From contig DBIU01000098.1 in the NCBI GenBank assembly GCA_002304735.1, positions 10,932 to 36,240 of the forward strand: a DNA stretch of 25,309 bases, in the 5' to 3' direction. The DNA is from Ruminococcaceae bacterium UBA794 (lineage in GTDB: Bacteria > Bacillota > Clostridia > Oscillospirales > Ruminococcaceae). Positions 15,917 through 23,466 of the stretch are shown one piece after another; positions within the stretch are counted from its first letter, which is position 1; the number at the start of each line of letters is the position of its first letter. The translations under genes and the position numbers were made by a program. The notes beneath the pieces were generated by a model. It searched no databases. It was not told the origin of the DNA and saw only the letters and a program-made list of their open reading frames with translations.

Positions 15917-15984
15917 TTAGACTGCCTAGACTGCCGATAAAGGCGCATCTGCGTAAGCTAAAGGGCTAGGCGCTCCACGCGTAA
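15905..15984. repeat. 12-bp direct duplication including the flhB stop codon
   Basis: CTCCACGCGTAA occurs at 15905-15916 (the last flhB codons and stop) and again, perfectly, at 15973-15984. The 56 bases between them (15917-15972) hold two tandem copies of TAGACTGCC and a GCCTAG/CTAGGC inverted pair. The arrangement looks like an insertion of a short element with a 12-bp target duplication, or a slipped tandem duplication of the gene end. Confidence 0.7.
15914..15940 (+). promoter_or_regulatory. Putative sigma28 promoter before flhA, inside the repeat
   Basis: TAAT at 15914-15917 (overlapping the flhB stop), a 15-base spacer, then GCCGATAA at 15933-15940, which equals the sigma28 -10 consensus. 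It has the same TAAT-N15 geometry as the candidate before fliI. Transcription would start near 15947, about 110 bases before flhA. The same -10 octamer occurs in the fliR-flhB element (14660-14667), but there no TAAA-like -35 is correctly placed. Chance within a repeat is the main alternative. Confidence 0.4.
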
Positions 15985-16016
15985 ATAACAAATGTAAATT
16001 ACTCGGCTAGACTGCC
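15918..16016. repeat. TAGACTGCC repeats and partial copy of the fliR-flhB element
   Basis: TAGACTGCC occurs three times in direct orientation (15918-15926, 15927-15935, 16008-16016). The second copy begins a stretch (15928-15954) matching 14655-14681 at 23 of 27 bases, with the differences confined to one four-base block. Unlike that element, the far inverted arm is missing, so this looks like a truncated or composite copy. The spacer continues to an AAAGGAGATGA ribosome site before flhA and includes an AT-rich TATAAAAT at 16023-16030 without a convincing -35. Confidence 0.65.
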
Positions 16017-16056
16017 GTGAAGTATAAAATAAGCAGTAAAGGAGATGAACAACAGC

Positions 16057-18147
16057 TTGGGTATGATTAGAAAGATTATGAGCAACTCTATGGTGCTGTT
16101 CATCATCTTTATCGTTCTTGCGATTATTATTCCGCTGCCTTCGTGGCTTCTGGACTTTCTTATAATGCTCAATATCTCGCTTTCGCTGATAATCCTTGTT
16201 ATGACAATGTTTATCAAGGAAGCGCTTGAGTTCTCGGTTTTCCCGACCGTTTTGCTGATAACCACGGTTCTCCGACTATCGCTCAACATATCCACAACGC
16301 GCGGTATCCTCACATCGGGCTACGCGGGCGAGGTTATCAAGGCTTTCGGAAACTTCGTTATGGGAGGAAACGCGATTGTCGGCTTCCTCATCTTTATAAT
16401 CATCGTTTTGGTTAACTTTATCGTCATCACAAAAGGCTCGGAGCGCGTTTCCGAAGTCGCTGCGAGATTTACGCTCGACGCAATGCCCGGTAAGCAGATG
16501 GCGATTGACGCGGACCTCAACTCCGGTCTTATCAACGAGGAACAGGCGAGAAAGCGCCGCAATAATATCCAGCGCGAAGCCGATTTCTACGGCTCAATGG
16601 ACGGTGCCACGAAGTTCGTAAAGGGCGACGCGATTATGTCCATCATAACCACGCTCGTTAACCTTATCGGCGGCGTTATTATCGGTATGGTTCAGGGCGG
16701 CGGCGACTTCAACACTATCCTCAACACCTACTCCCTCGCAACGGTCGGCGACGGTCTTTGCTCGCAAATTCCCTCGCTGCTCATTTCGGTTGCGACAGGT
16801 ATGATTGTTACCCGCGCGGCTTCCGAGGACAGCCTCATAAACGATATCAAGTCGCAGTTCACCGCGCAGCCGTTCGTGCTGCTTATCGCGGGAATTGTCG
16901 TTATCGTGATGATGCTTATTCCGGGATTTCCGTCGCTTATACTGCTGTTTCTCGGCGTTTTGCTCATTGTCGGCGCGGTTTTGCTCGACAGGAACAAGAA
17001 AAAGATGGCTCAGCTCGAGCTTGCTCAGCGCGCCAAAGCCGAGCAGGAGGAGCTTGAAAAGCCGAAAACCGACAACGACTACTATCGCGATATCGACAAC
17101 GTTTTCAAGCTGCTTAACGTCGAGCCGATTGAGATGGAGTTCGGTTACAGCCTGCTTAGGCTTGTAGACGAAAAGAGCGGCGGAAACTTCATCGACCGCG
17201 TTGTTATCTTCAGAAAACAGTTCGCGATGGATATGGGTATGGTTATCCCGTCCGTGCGAATGACCGATAACCCCGAAATCAACCCCAATATGTATATTAT
17301 CAAGATAAAGGGCGAGGAAGTGGCGCGCGGCGAAATTCTCGTAGACCACTATCTCGCGCTCGACAGCGGCGACGTTACATCGCAGATTGAGGGTATCGAC
17401 ACGGTTGAGCCGGCTTTCGGACTGCCCGCGAAGTGGATTTCCGAGGACAAGAAGATTATGGCGGACGTTGCGGGATATACGCTTATCGACCCCGTTTCCG
17501 TTATGATAACGCACTGGAGCGAGATTATGAAGCGCTATGCGCACGAGCTTCTCTCGCGTCAGGACGTTAACACGATGATTGAAAACGTAAAGAAAACCAA
17601 TCCTATCGTTGTGGACGACCTTATTCCAAAGGTTATTTCGGTTGGATATCTGCAAAAAGTGCTTGCGAACCTGCTTAAAGAGGGTATTCCGATACGCGAC
17701 CTCGAAACGATACTCGAAACGCTCGGCGACCACGCGAACGTGCTTAAGGATATCGATATCGCGACGGAATACGTCCGTCAGAGCCTCAAGCGCACGATTA
17801 CTCACCGCTTCTCCGAGGCGAACTCGCTGCGCGTTATCACGCTTGACACGCAGATTGAGGATATGATTGTAAGCTCCGTCAAGAAAAACGACCAGGGAAG
17901 CTATCTCGCGATGCCGCCGGACGTTATCCAGAGCATTGTCGCGGCGACAAACGAGGAAATCGACAAGATAAAGGACGTAATCCCGACCGTTATTATTCTG
18001 ACTTCGCCCGTGGTGAGAATTTATTTCAAAAAGCTCACGGAGCAGTTCATTCAGAACATCACGGTGCTTTCGTACAGCGAAATAGACGCTTCCGCGCAAA
18101 TTCAGGCAATCGGAAACATTTCGCTTAGCGTTAAGGCGACGGCATAA
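16057..18147 (+). CDS. flhA: Flagellar export protein FlhA
   Basis: FlhA forms the nonameric membrane ring whose cytoplasmic domain docks chaperone-substrate complexes. About 696 residues (B. subtilis 677). The N-terminal half has eight or so membrane segments and the family signature VITKGSERVSEVAARFTLDA, then MPGKQMAIDADLNSG. A charged linker at about 320-345 leads to the soluble C-terminal domain. The start is uncertain: AAAGGAGATGA at 16038-16048 directly touches an in-frame ATG at 16045 (no spacing), so TTG 16057 is preferred; ATG 16063 is a further option. The usual downstream flhF and flhG are absent; the sigma factor gene follows after 42 bases. Confidence 0.95.
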   Translation: MGMIRKIMSNSMVLFIIFIVLAIIIPLPSWLLDFLIMLNISLSLIILVMTMFIKEALEFSVFPTVLLITTVLRLSLNISTTRGILTSGYAGEVIKAFGNFVMGGNAIVGFLIFIIIVLVNFIVITKGSERVSEVAARFTLDAMPGKQMAIDADLNSGLINEEQARKRRNNIQREADFYGSMDGATKFVKGDAIMSIITTLVNLIGGVIIGMVQGGGDFNTILNTYSLATVGDGLCSQIPSLLISVATGMIVTRAASEDSLINDIKSQFTAQPFVLLIAGIVVIVMMLIPGFPSLILLFLGVLLIVGAVLLDRNKKKMAQLELAQRAKAEQEELEKPKTDNDYYRDIDNVFKLLNVEPIEMEFGYSLLRLVDEKSGGNFIDRVVIFRKQFAMDMGMVIPSVRMTDNPEINPNMYIIKIKGEEVARGEILVDHYLALDSGDVTSQIEGIDTVEPAFGLPAKWISEDKKIMADVAGYTLIDPVSVMITHWSEIMKRYAHELLSRQDVNTMIENVKKTNPIVVDDLIPKVISVGYLQKVLANLLKEGIPIRDLETILETLGDHANVLKDIDIATEYVRQSLKRTITHRFSEANSLRVITLDTQIEDMIVSSVKKNDQGSYLAMPPDVIQSIVAATNEEIDKIKDVIPTVIILTSPVVRIYFKKLTEQFIQNITVLSYSEIDASAQIQAIGNISLSVKATA

Positions 18148-18189
18148 GCCGATTTTAGGACTATTTCTCAGAGCTTCGGGGGTGAAAAT

Positions 18190-18939
18190 ATGACCGAAGA
18201 ATACAACAACGCGCAGCAGGTCGCTTTATACAGGCAGACCCGCGACGTCGCCCTGCGGAACGAAATCGTTCTGCGGAATATGGGGCTTGTGCGCGCTGTT
18301 GCGCTTTCGATGAGGAATATGTACATAAAATCGGGCGACGTCGAGGACGTCATAAACGAGGGCGTTATCGCGCTTATGGACGCAATCGAGAACTTTTCCC
18401 CCGATAAGGGCGCGAAGTTTGAAACATACGCGGGAATAAAAATCCGCGGCGCAATCATAGATTTTCTGCGGCGGCAGGACTGGATTCCCCGTAATGTCAG
18501 GAAATTCGCAAGGGCTCTTGACAAAGCAAATTCTATGTTGTATAATTTATATGGGAGAGCGCCCACAAACGCGGAACTCGCCGAAAAAATGGGTATGGAC
18601 GAGGAAAAGCTGCTTAAGCTTATGGCGGAAAGCTCCTGTACAATCACGCTTTCGTTCGAGGAGCTGCTTTACGAGGATAATATCGACGAGCCGTCCGCCA
18701 AAAACAGCGGAGTTGACCGCGAGCTTATGCAAAACGAGCTTAGGCGCGTTGTCGCGGAGGCTGTCGAGTCGCTTTCGGAGCGCGAAAAGCAGGTTGTGAC
18801 GCTCTATTATTACAAGAATTTTAAGTATTCCGATATAGCAAAGGCGCTCGGAGTTTCCGAGGGCAGAGTTTGCCAAATTCACTCAAAAGCGGCGCTTTCG
18901 CTTAAAGCAAGGCTTTCCGCTTATGTGAAGGGCGAATGA
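18190..18939 (+). CDS. sigD: Motility RNA polymerase sigma factor (SigD/FliA/WhiG type)
   Basis: A sigma28-class factor that directs transcription of late flagellar and chemotaxis genes. The 249 residues (B. subtilis SigD 254) show region 2 (NMGLVRAVALSM to AIIDFLRRQDWIPR, about 35-103), region 3 (ARALDKANSMLYNLYGRAPT onward) and region 4.2 (YSDIAKALGVSEGRVCQIHS, about 216-235). It lacks a sigma70 region 1.1. GGGGGTGA precedes the ATG. Being inside the fla operon it is likely made when early genes are on. It could act at the TAAT-N15-GCCGATAA/T sites seen before fliI and flhA. Confidence 0.95.
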   Translation: MTEEYNNAQQVALYRQTRDVALRNEIVLRNMGLVRAVALSMRNMYIKSGDVEDVINEGVIALMDAIENFSPDKGAKFETYAGIKIRGAIIDFLRRQDWIPRNVRKFARALDKANSMLYNLYGRAPTNAELAEKMGMDEEKLLKLMAESSCTITLSFEELLYEDNIDEPSAKNSGVDRELMQNELRRVVAEAVESLSEREKQVVTLYYYKNFKYSDIAKALGVSEGRVCQIHSKAALSLKARLSAYVKGE

Positions 18940-18952
18940 AAGGAGAGAGGCT

Positions 18953-19690
18953 ATGAACAGAGGCTTTTACTACGGCGCGAACGGTATGATTATGAACCAG
19001 CGCAAGCTCGACTGCATAGGAAACAACCTTGCGAATATGAGCACGGCGGGTTATAAGCGCGACACGGCGATACCGAACAGCTTTGACGAGCAGATGATTT
19101 TGGTTAAGCACCGCGAGGAGCTTTCGGGAACGTTCAGACAGACCTATATCGACACCTCTTACACCGACCTCAAACAGGGCTTCTTCGAGTTTACCGAAAG
19201 CCCGTTCGATGTGGCGGTTCAAGGCGACGTTTACTTCAATATACGCGGGTATAACGGCGAAAATATGCTGACAAGAAATGGAAACTGGGAGCTTGACAGC
19301 GAGGGTTATCTCTGCCTTTCGACTTCGGGAAGAATTTTGGGCGAAAACGGCGAGATTTATCTCGGCTCGAAGGACTTTACGATTGACGTTGACGGCACGA
19401 TTTATCAGGACGGAGAGGTTGTCGATAAGCTGCTTCTCTCGTATATCGACCCCGAGAGCGACGTGACGAAATTCGGCGTGAATATGTTCACGGCGGCGAG
19501 CGCGTCGGAGGTTCCCGAGGATTTGCATTATGAGATACTCCAGGGCGCGCTTGAGCGTTCTAACGTTGATTTGAACTATGAGCTTACGATGATGATGAAC
19601 GCAAACAGGCTTTACGAGGCTTCAAGCGCGATTTTCAAGCTCGCGGACGGTATGAATCAAGCCGCGGCAAGCATTGCGCGCAAGGTTTAA
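18953..19690 (+). CDS. flgF: Flagellar rod/basal-body protein, FlgF type (FlhO-like)
   Basis: A rod or hook-basal-body protein exported by the flagellar system. The 245 residues have the rod-family N-terminus (GFYYGANGMIMNQRKLDCIG, then NNLANMSTAGYKRDTAIP) and the C-terminal helix LERSNVDLNYELTMMMNANR, with the TRNGNWELDSEGYLC segment in the middle. It corresponds to B. subtilis flhO by order (first of a pair). FlgF versus FlgG naming is by order and the C-terminal motif and is uncertain. An AAAGGAGAG site lies in the 13-base gap after the sigma gene, so the two are probably translated from one mRNA. Confidence 0.85.
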   Translation: MNRGFYYGANGMIMNQRKLDCIGNNLANMSTAGYKRDTAIPNSFDEQMILVKHREELSGTFRQTYIDTSYTDLKQGFFEFTESPFDVAVQGDVYFNIRGYNGENMLTRNGNWELDSEGYLCLSTSGRILGENGEIYLGSKDFTIDVDGTIYQDGEVVDKLLLSYIDPESDVTKFGVNMFTAASASEVPEDLHYEILQGALERSNVDLNYELTMMMNANRLYEASSAIFKLADGMNQAAASIARKV

Positions 19691-19703
19691 TCGGAGGTAA
19701 AAG

Positions 19704-20471
19704 ATGAATATTTCGTTCCACACGGGCAAAACCGCGATGATTGCGCAGTCGCAGGCGCTTGCGGTTTACGCGAATAATATGGCGAATATAAACACGGTTG
19801 GCTATCAGACAATGCGTCCCGATTTCGCGGACTGTATCTACGAGAGCTATCGCCGCGATTTTGTCGATTCCGACGAGGACGGTGAAAACGATATTCTCGA
19901 ACCCGATTGGCAGACCGGTCACGGCGCGTACGTCCAGAAAACCGACCTTATGTTCTCGCAGTCGCATTTCTACGATACCGACAGAGAGCTTGACTTCGCA
20001 ATCGCCGGAGAGGGATTTTTCGCGGTTGAGGACAGATGGGGAAATGTGAATTACACGCGCGACGGAGCGTTTGGAATGACGCAGGTCGGCGATAATAACG
20101 AATGGTGGCTTGTTTCCGCGTCGGGAGAATACGTTCTCGACGAGAATAAGCAGCGTATTCAGATACCGTTTGTCGAGGGTCAGACCAAAATCGACGCAAG
20201 CGCGCTTAAGGCGGCTGTCGGAGTTTTCGAGTTCCCGAATCCGTTCGGCTTGGAGGCGCTCGGCACCAATCGTTACAGAGAAAACGGAAAGAGCGGCGAG
20301 GCTGTCGCAAATCCGAACGCAGAGAAGCTTCAGAGCGTTCTTATCGCGTCAAACGTAGACCTCGCAACGCAGATGGTGAAGCTCATTGAAACGCAGAGAG
20401 CGTATCAGATAAGCTCGCGCGTTGTCACGACTTCGGACGAACTCGCGAGAATTGCGAACAATCTCAGATAA
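19704..20471 (+). CDS. flgG: Flagellar distal rod protein, FlgG type (FlhP-like)
   Basis: The second rod-family protein, 255 residues. The N-terminus has the rod-family sequence with NNMANINTVGYQTMRPDF. In the middle are FAIAGEGFFAVEDRWGNVNY and TRDGAF. The C-terminus SNVDLATQMVKLIETQRAYQ, then ISSRVVTTSDELARIANNLR is FlgG-like. It is paired with the preceding gene as flhO-flhP are in Bacillus. ATCGGAGG precedes the ATG after a 13-base gap. The initial residues MNISFHTGKTAM diverge from classical FlgG, so FlgF-like use is possible. Confidence 0.85.
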   Translation: MNISFHTGKTAMIAQSQALAVYANNMANINTVGYQTMRPDFADCIYESYRRDFVDSDEDGENDILEPDWQTGHGAYVQKTDLMFSQSHFYDTDRELDFAIAGEGFFAVEDRWGNVNYTRDGAFGMTQVGDNNEWWLVSASGEYVLDENKQRIQIPFVEGQTKIDASALKAAVGVFEFPNPFGLEALGTNRYRENGKSGEAVANPNAEKLQSVLIASNVDLATQMVKLIETQRAYQISSRVVTTSDELARIANNLR

Positions 20472-20498
20472 ATTCATTTCACGGAAGAAGTGTGAAGA

Positions 20499-21122
20499 AT
20501 GTTAAAGAATTATGAGGATTTGTCGGCGAACGCAATCGACTGCCTGAAAGAAATCGGCAATATCGGCTCGGGAAGCGCCGCGAACGCGCTTTCGCAGATG
20601 CTCGGAAAAACGGTCGCGATGCGCGTTCCGGACGTAAAGGTTCTCGATTATCAGAACGTTATCGACGAAATGGGCGGTCCGGAAAAGGTTATCACGGGTA
20701 TTCTCGTTCATTTGCGGGGCGATATTGAGGGTATGATTATGTTCCTGCTCGAGGACAGCTTCGCGCAGGTTGTGCTTTCAACGTTCCTCGGCAAGGAGAA
20801 TGTGCGCGTTGTGGAGCTTGACGAGAACGATTTTTCCGCAATCAAGGAAATGGGCAACATTATGGCAGGCTCGTATCTTCAGGCAATCGGTCAGCTTACG
20901 GGACTTACGATTGATATGAGCGTTCCCGCGATGACGGTCGATATGATGGGCGCGATTATGAGCGTTCCGATTATCGAGTTTTCCGAAATCGGCGACAAGG
21001 TTCTGTTCATAAACGACGGTTTTGTTATCGACGGAGTTAAGATTAAGTCGAATATCATTCTTATCCCCGATATGAAATCGCTCTCTATTCTGATGAAAAA
21101 GCTCGGTGTGGAAGATGGCTAA
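20499..21122 (+). CDS. cheC: CheY-P phosphatase CheC
   Basis: CheC dephosphorylates CheY-P and binds CheD, closing the Bacillota adaptation loop. The 207 residues hold two complete motifs D/S-x3-E-x2-N-x22-P: Asp14, Glu18, Asn21, Pro44 and Ser113, Glu117, Asn120, Pro143. There is no FliN domain, so it is CheC rather than FliY. GAAGAAGTG precedes the ATG weakly. Its end overlaps cheD by eight bases, a typical sign of translational coupling of the two partners. Confidence 0.95.
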   Translation: MLKNYEDLSANAIDCLKEIGNIGSGSAANALSQMLGKTVAMRVPDVKVLDYQNVIDEMGGPEKVITGILVHLRGDIEGMIMFLLEDSFAQVVLSTFLGKENVRVVELDENDFSAIKEMGNIMAGSYLQAIGQLTGLTIDMSVPAMTVDMMGAIMSVPIIEFSEIGDKVLFINDGFVIDGVKIKSNIILIPDMKSLSILMKKLGVEDG

Positions 21123-21594
21123 TATAACGATAGGAATAGGCGACCTCAAGGTCTGCAAATCGCCCGATGTGCTTGTGACGTACGCGCTCGGTTCGTGCGT
21201 CGGGATTTGTTTGCTCGACAGCTCGGCGGGCGTCGGCGGACTTTCTCATATTATGCTCCCCGACAGCACAACGGGAGTCAACAGCGCGGCAAACCCTATG
21301 CGTTTCGCGGACACGGCAATTCCGATGCTTATACGCGAGATGGAGAGGCTTGGCGCTTCGAGAAGCCGTCTGCGCGCGAAAATAGCGGGCGGGGCGACGA
21401 TGTTTGCGCTTGCGAACGACAAGTTCAATATAGGCGACAGGAACGTTACCGAGGTTAAGAAAATGCTCGCAAAGGAGCGTATTCCCATTCTCGCGGAGGA
21501 TACGGGCGCGGATTATGGAAGAACGGTTTTCTTCTATCCCGAAACGGGAGTTATGGAGATACGCGCGGCGGCAAGAGGCACGAAAATGCTGTAA
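21115..21594 (+). CDS. cheD: Chemoreceptor glutamine deamidase CheD
   Basis: CheD hydrolyses specific receptor glutamines to glutamates and is regulated by CheC. The 159-residue product has the catalytic set Thr22, Cys28 (YALGSCVGICLLD) and His45 (GLSHIMLP), at the positions known for this family, plus the conserved AKIAGGATMFALAND segment. ATG 21115 lies inside the cheC end; GTG 21106 is an alternative. There is no good ribosome site of its own, consistent with coupling. It is the last motility gene of the cluster. Confidence 0.95.
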   Translation: MANITIGIGDLKVCKSPDVLVTYALGSCVGICLLDSSAGVGGLSHIMLPDSTTGVNSAANPMRFADTAIPMLIREMERLGASRSRLRAKIAGGATMFALANDKFNIGDRNVTEVKKMLAKERIPILAEDTGADYGRTVFFYPETGVMEIRAAARGTKML

Positions 21595-21595
21595 T

Positions 21596-21624
21596 CAAGG
21601 GCTGAAGAAGCCCTTGTTACGTTT
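21596..21624 (+). terminator. Hairpin at the end of the motility cluster
   Basis: A perfect 8-bp stem (CAAGGGCT 21596-21603 with AGCCCTTG 21609-21616) and a 5-base GAAGA loop start two bases after the cheD stop. The tail TTACGTTT is T-rich but broken, so termination may be leaky. It also forms the leader of uvrC, whose ATG is 18 bases beyond the stem. Confidence 0.5.
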
Positions 21625-21634
21625 AGAACAGGCA

Positions 21635-23455
21635 ATGAACGATAGAATTGATTATCTTCGCGAAAAAGCGAACCGCCTTCCGACGGAGCCGGGAGTATAC
21701 CTGATGAAGGACGAGGGCGGGAATATTATTTATGTCGGGAAGGCAAAGGCGCTGAAAAACCGCGTCACGACCTATTTCCGCCATAATTCACAGCACACGG
21801 CGAAAACGCTTAAGCTTGTGTCGAAAATCTATGATTTTGATTTTATCGTCACGAAAAGCGAGCTTGACGCGCTTGTGCTTGAGTGTTCGCTGATAAAGCT
21901 GCACCAGCCCAAGTACAATATCCTGCTCAAGGACGACAAGGGCTATAATTATATAAAAATCTCGCGCGGAGCGTTCCCGCGGATTACCTATTCGCTGAAT
22001 ACCGACGACAAAAACGCCGATTATATCGGGCCGTTTACGAGCGGTTTTACGGTAAAGCAGGCTGTCGAGGAAGCGAACGCGCTGTTTATGCTGCCGACCT
22101 GCAGGAAGAATTTCCCGCGCGATTTCAATAGGGAGCGGCCTTGCTTAAATCACCACATAAAGCGGTGTATGGGCGTTTGCGAGGGGAAAATCTCGTCCGA
22201 GGAGTACAAGAAAATTGTAGAGGAAGCGGTGCGTTACCTCAAAAACGGCAGCAAATCAAGCGTCGAGGAGCTTACAGCCGAGATGGAGCAGGCGGCTGAA
22301 AATCTCGAATTTGAGCGTGCGGCGCGGCTTCGCGACAGGATAGCGGCGCTTTCGAGGCTGAAAAACGGTCAGAGCATCTTCGACGATAAGCAGGAATTTG
22401 ACATCGTGGGCGGCGCGCAGAATATCGGCGTGGCTTCGTTCGCGGTGATAAAATATCGCGGCGGGCGGCTTGTCGATAAGGAGAATTTCTTCATCGGCGA
22501 CGAATACGAGCCTTCCGAAATGCGGCGGGATTTTCTCGCGAGCTATTACTCGGAGCGCGAGGACGTGCCGAAAGAAATCCTCATAGACGAGGATTTTGAG
22601 GACGCGGAGCTTATCGCGGCGCTTATCCGTGAACACGCGGGTCACGCGGTGAAAATCTACGTTCCGCGCAGGGGCGAGGGTATCGCGAAAATCGCGCTCG
22701 CAAGGAAGAACGCGGGCGAATATCTCGCGCTTCGGATAGGCAGAACTCAGCGCGAAATCACGGCTTTGGAGGATTTGCGGGAGCTTTTGGGGCTTGCGAA
22801 AATCCCCGAAATCATCGAGAGCTATGATATCTCGAATTTCGGCGAAACGGGCGTTGTCGGCGGAATGGTCGTGTACAAGAACGGCAGACCGCTGAAAAGC
22901 GCGTACAAGCGGTTTTCGATAAAGACGGTTGACGGGCAGAACGACTATGCGTGTATGCAGGAGGTTCTGCGCAGGCGGATAACGCGCTTCCGCGAGGGGG
23001 ACGAGAGCTTCGCGCCGCTTCCCGATTTGATATTGCTGGACGGCGGCAGGGGGCATATTTCCGCGGTATCCGAGGTTTTCGAGGAGCTTGGCGTCGATAT
23101 CCCGCTGTTCGGTTTGGTTAAGGACAGCAAGCACCGCACGCGTGCGATTGCACGCGAGGGCGGGGAAATCGAGATTAAGTCGAACCGCGGGCTGTTCGCG
23201 TTTTTGACGGGAATACAGGACGAGGTTCACCGCTGGGCTATCAGTTATCAGCGGATTAAGCATAAGCAGGCGCTTTTCACGTCCGAGCTGCGTCAGGTGA
23301 AGGGAATAGGCGAGGCGAAGCAAACCGCGCTTTTGCGGCATTTCAAGACGAAGCAGGCGATGAAAGCGGCTTCCGTCGAGGAGCTTCGCGAGGCGGCGAA
23401 AATCGGCGAGGAAACGGCGAAAGCGCTCTATGAGTTTATTCAAGAAAACTTTTGA
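21635..23455 (+). CDS. uvrC: Excinuclease ABC subunit C
   Basis: UvrC makes both incisions in nucleotide excision repair after UvrAB loading. The 606 residues (B. subtilis 598) carry the GIY-YIG nuclease (Gly20-Val-Tyr22, Tyr33-Val-Gly35), an iron-sulphur cysteine set Cys156, Cys170, Cys178, Cys182, a UVR motif (about 205-240), the RNase H-like domain (ESYDISNFGETGVVGGMVVY, and LILLDGGRGH) and a C-terminal helix-hairpin-helix pair (VKGIGEAKQTALLRHF). ATG 21635 is chosen from homologue length, since the frame is open further upstream into cheD. No clear Shine-Dalgarno site is present, only AACAGG. It overlaps no neighbour and begins a housekeeping group. Confidence 0.96.
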   Translation: MNDRIDYLREKANRLPTEPGVYLMKDEGGNIIYVGKAKALKNRVTTYFRHNSQHTAKTLKLVSKIYDFDFIVTKSELDALVLECSLIKLHQPKYNILLKDDKGYNYIKISRGAFPRITYSLNTDDKNADYIGPFTSGFTVKQAVEEANALFMLPTCRKNFPRDFNRERPCLNHHIKRCMGVCEGKISSEEYKKIVEEAVRYLKNGSKSSVEELTAEMEQAAENLEFERAARLRDRIAALSRLKNGQSIFDDKQEFDIVGGAQNIGVASFAVIKYRGGRLVDKENFFIGDEYEPSEMRRDFLASYYSEREDVPKEILIDEDFEDAELIAALIREHAGHAVKIYVPRRGEGIAKIALARKNAGEYLALRIGRTQREITALEDLRELLGLAKIPEIIESYDISNFGETGVVGGMVVYKNGRPLKSAYKRFSIKTVDGQNDYACMQEVLRRRITRFREGDESFAPLPDLILLDGGRGHISAVSEVFEELGVDIPLFGLVKDSKHRTRAIAREGGEIEIKSNRGLFAFLTGIQDEVHRWAISYQRIKHKQALFTSELRQVKGIGEAKQTALLRHFKTKQAMKAASVEELREAAKIGEETAKALYEFIQENF

Positions 23456-23466
23456 TTGGAGAAAAA

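Noticed and set aside
16023..16030. TATAAAAT before flhA as a sigma-A -10
   Set aside because: The -35 region at 17-18 bases (TACTCG/TTACTC) is a poor match to TTGACA. It is recorded only as an AT-rich patch.
16594..18099. 501-codon minus-strand frame opposite flhA
   Set aside because: Shadow of flhA with no recognisable domain or ribosome site; FlhA motifs are complete on the + strand.
18148..18155. GCCGATTT before the sigma factor gene as a sigma28 -10
   Set aside because: No TAAA-like sequence lies 14-16 bases upstream; the nearest gives a 12-base spacer.
22256..23443. 395-codon minus-strand frame opposite uvrC
   Set aside because: Shadow of uvrC; composition is Arg/Leu-rich and no family is recognised.
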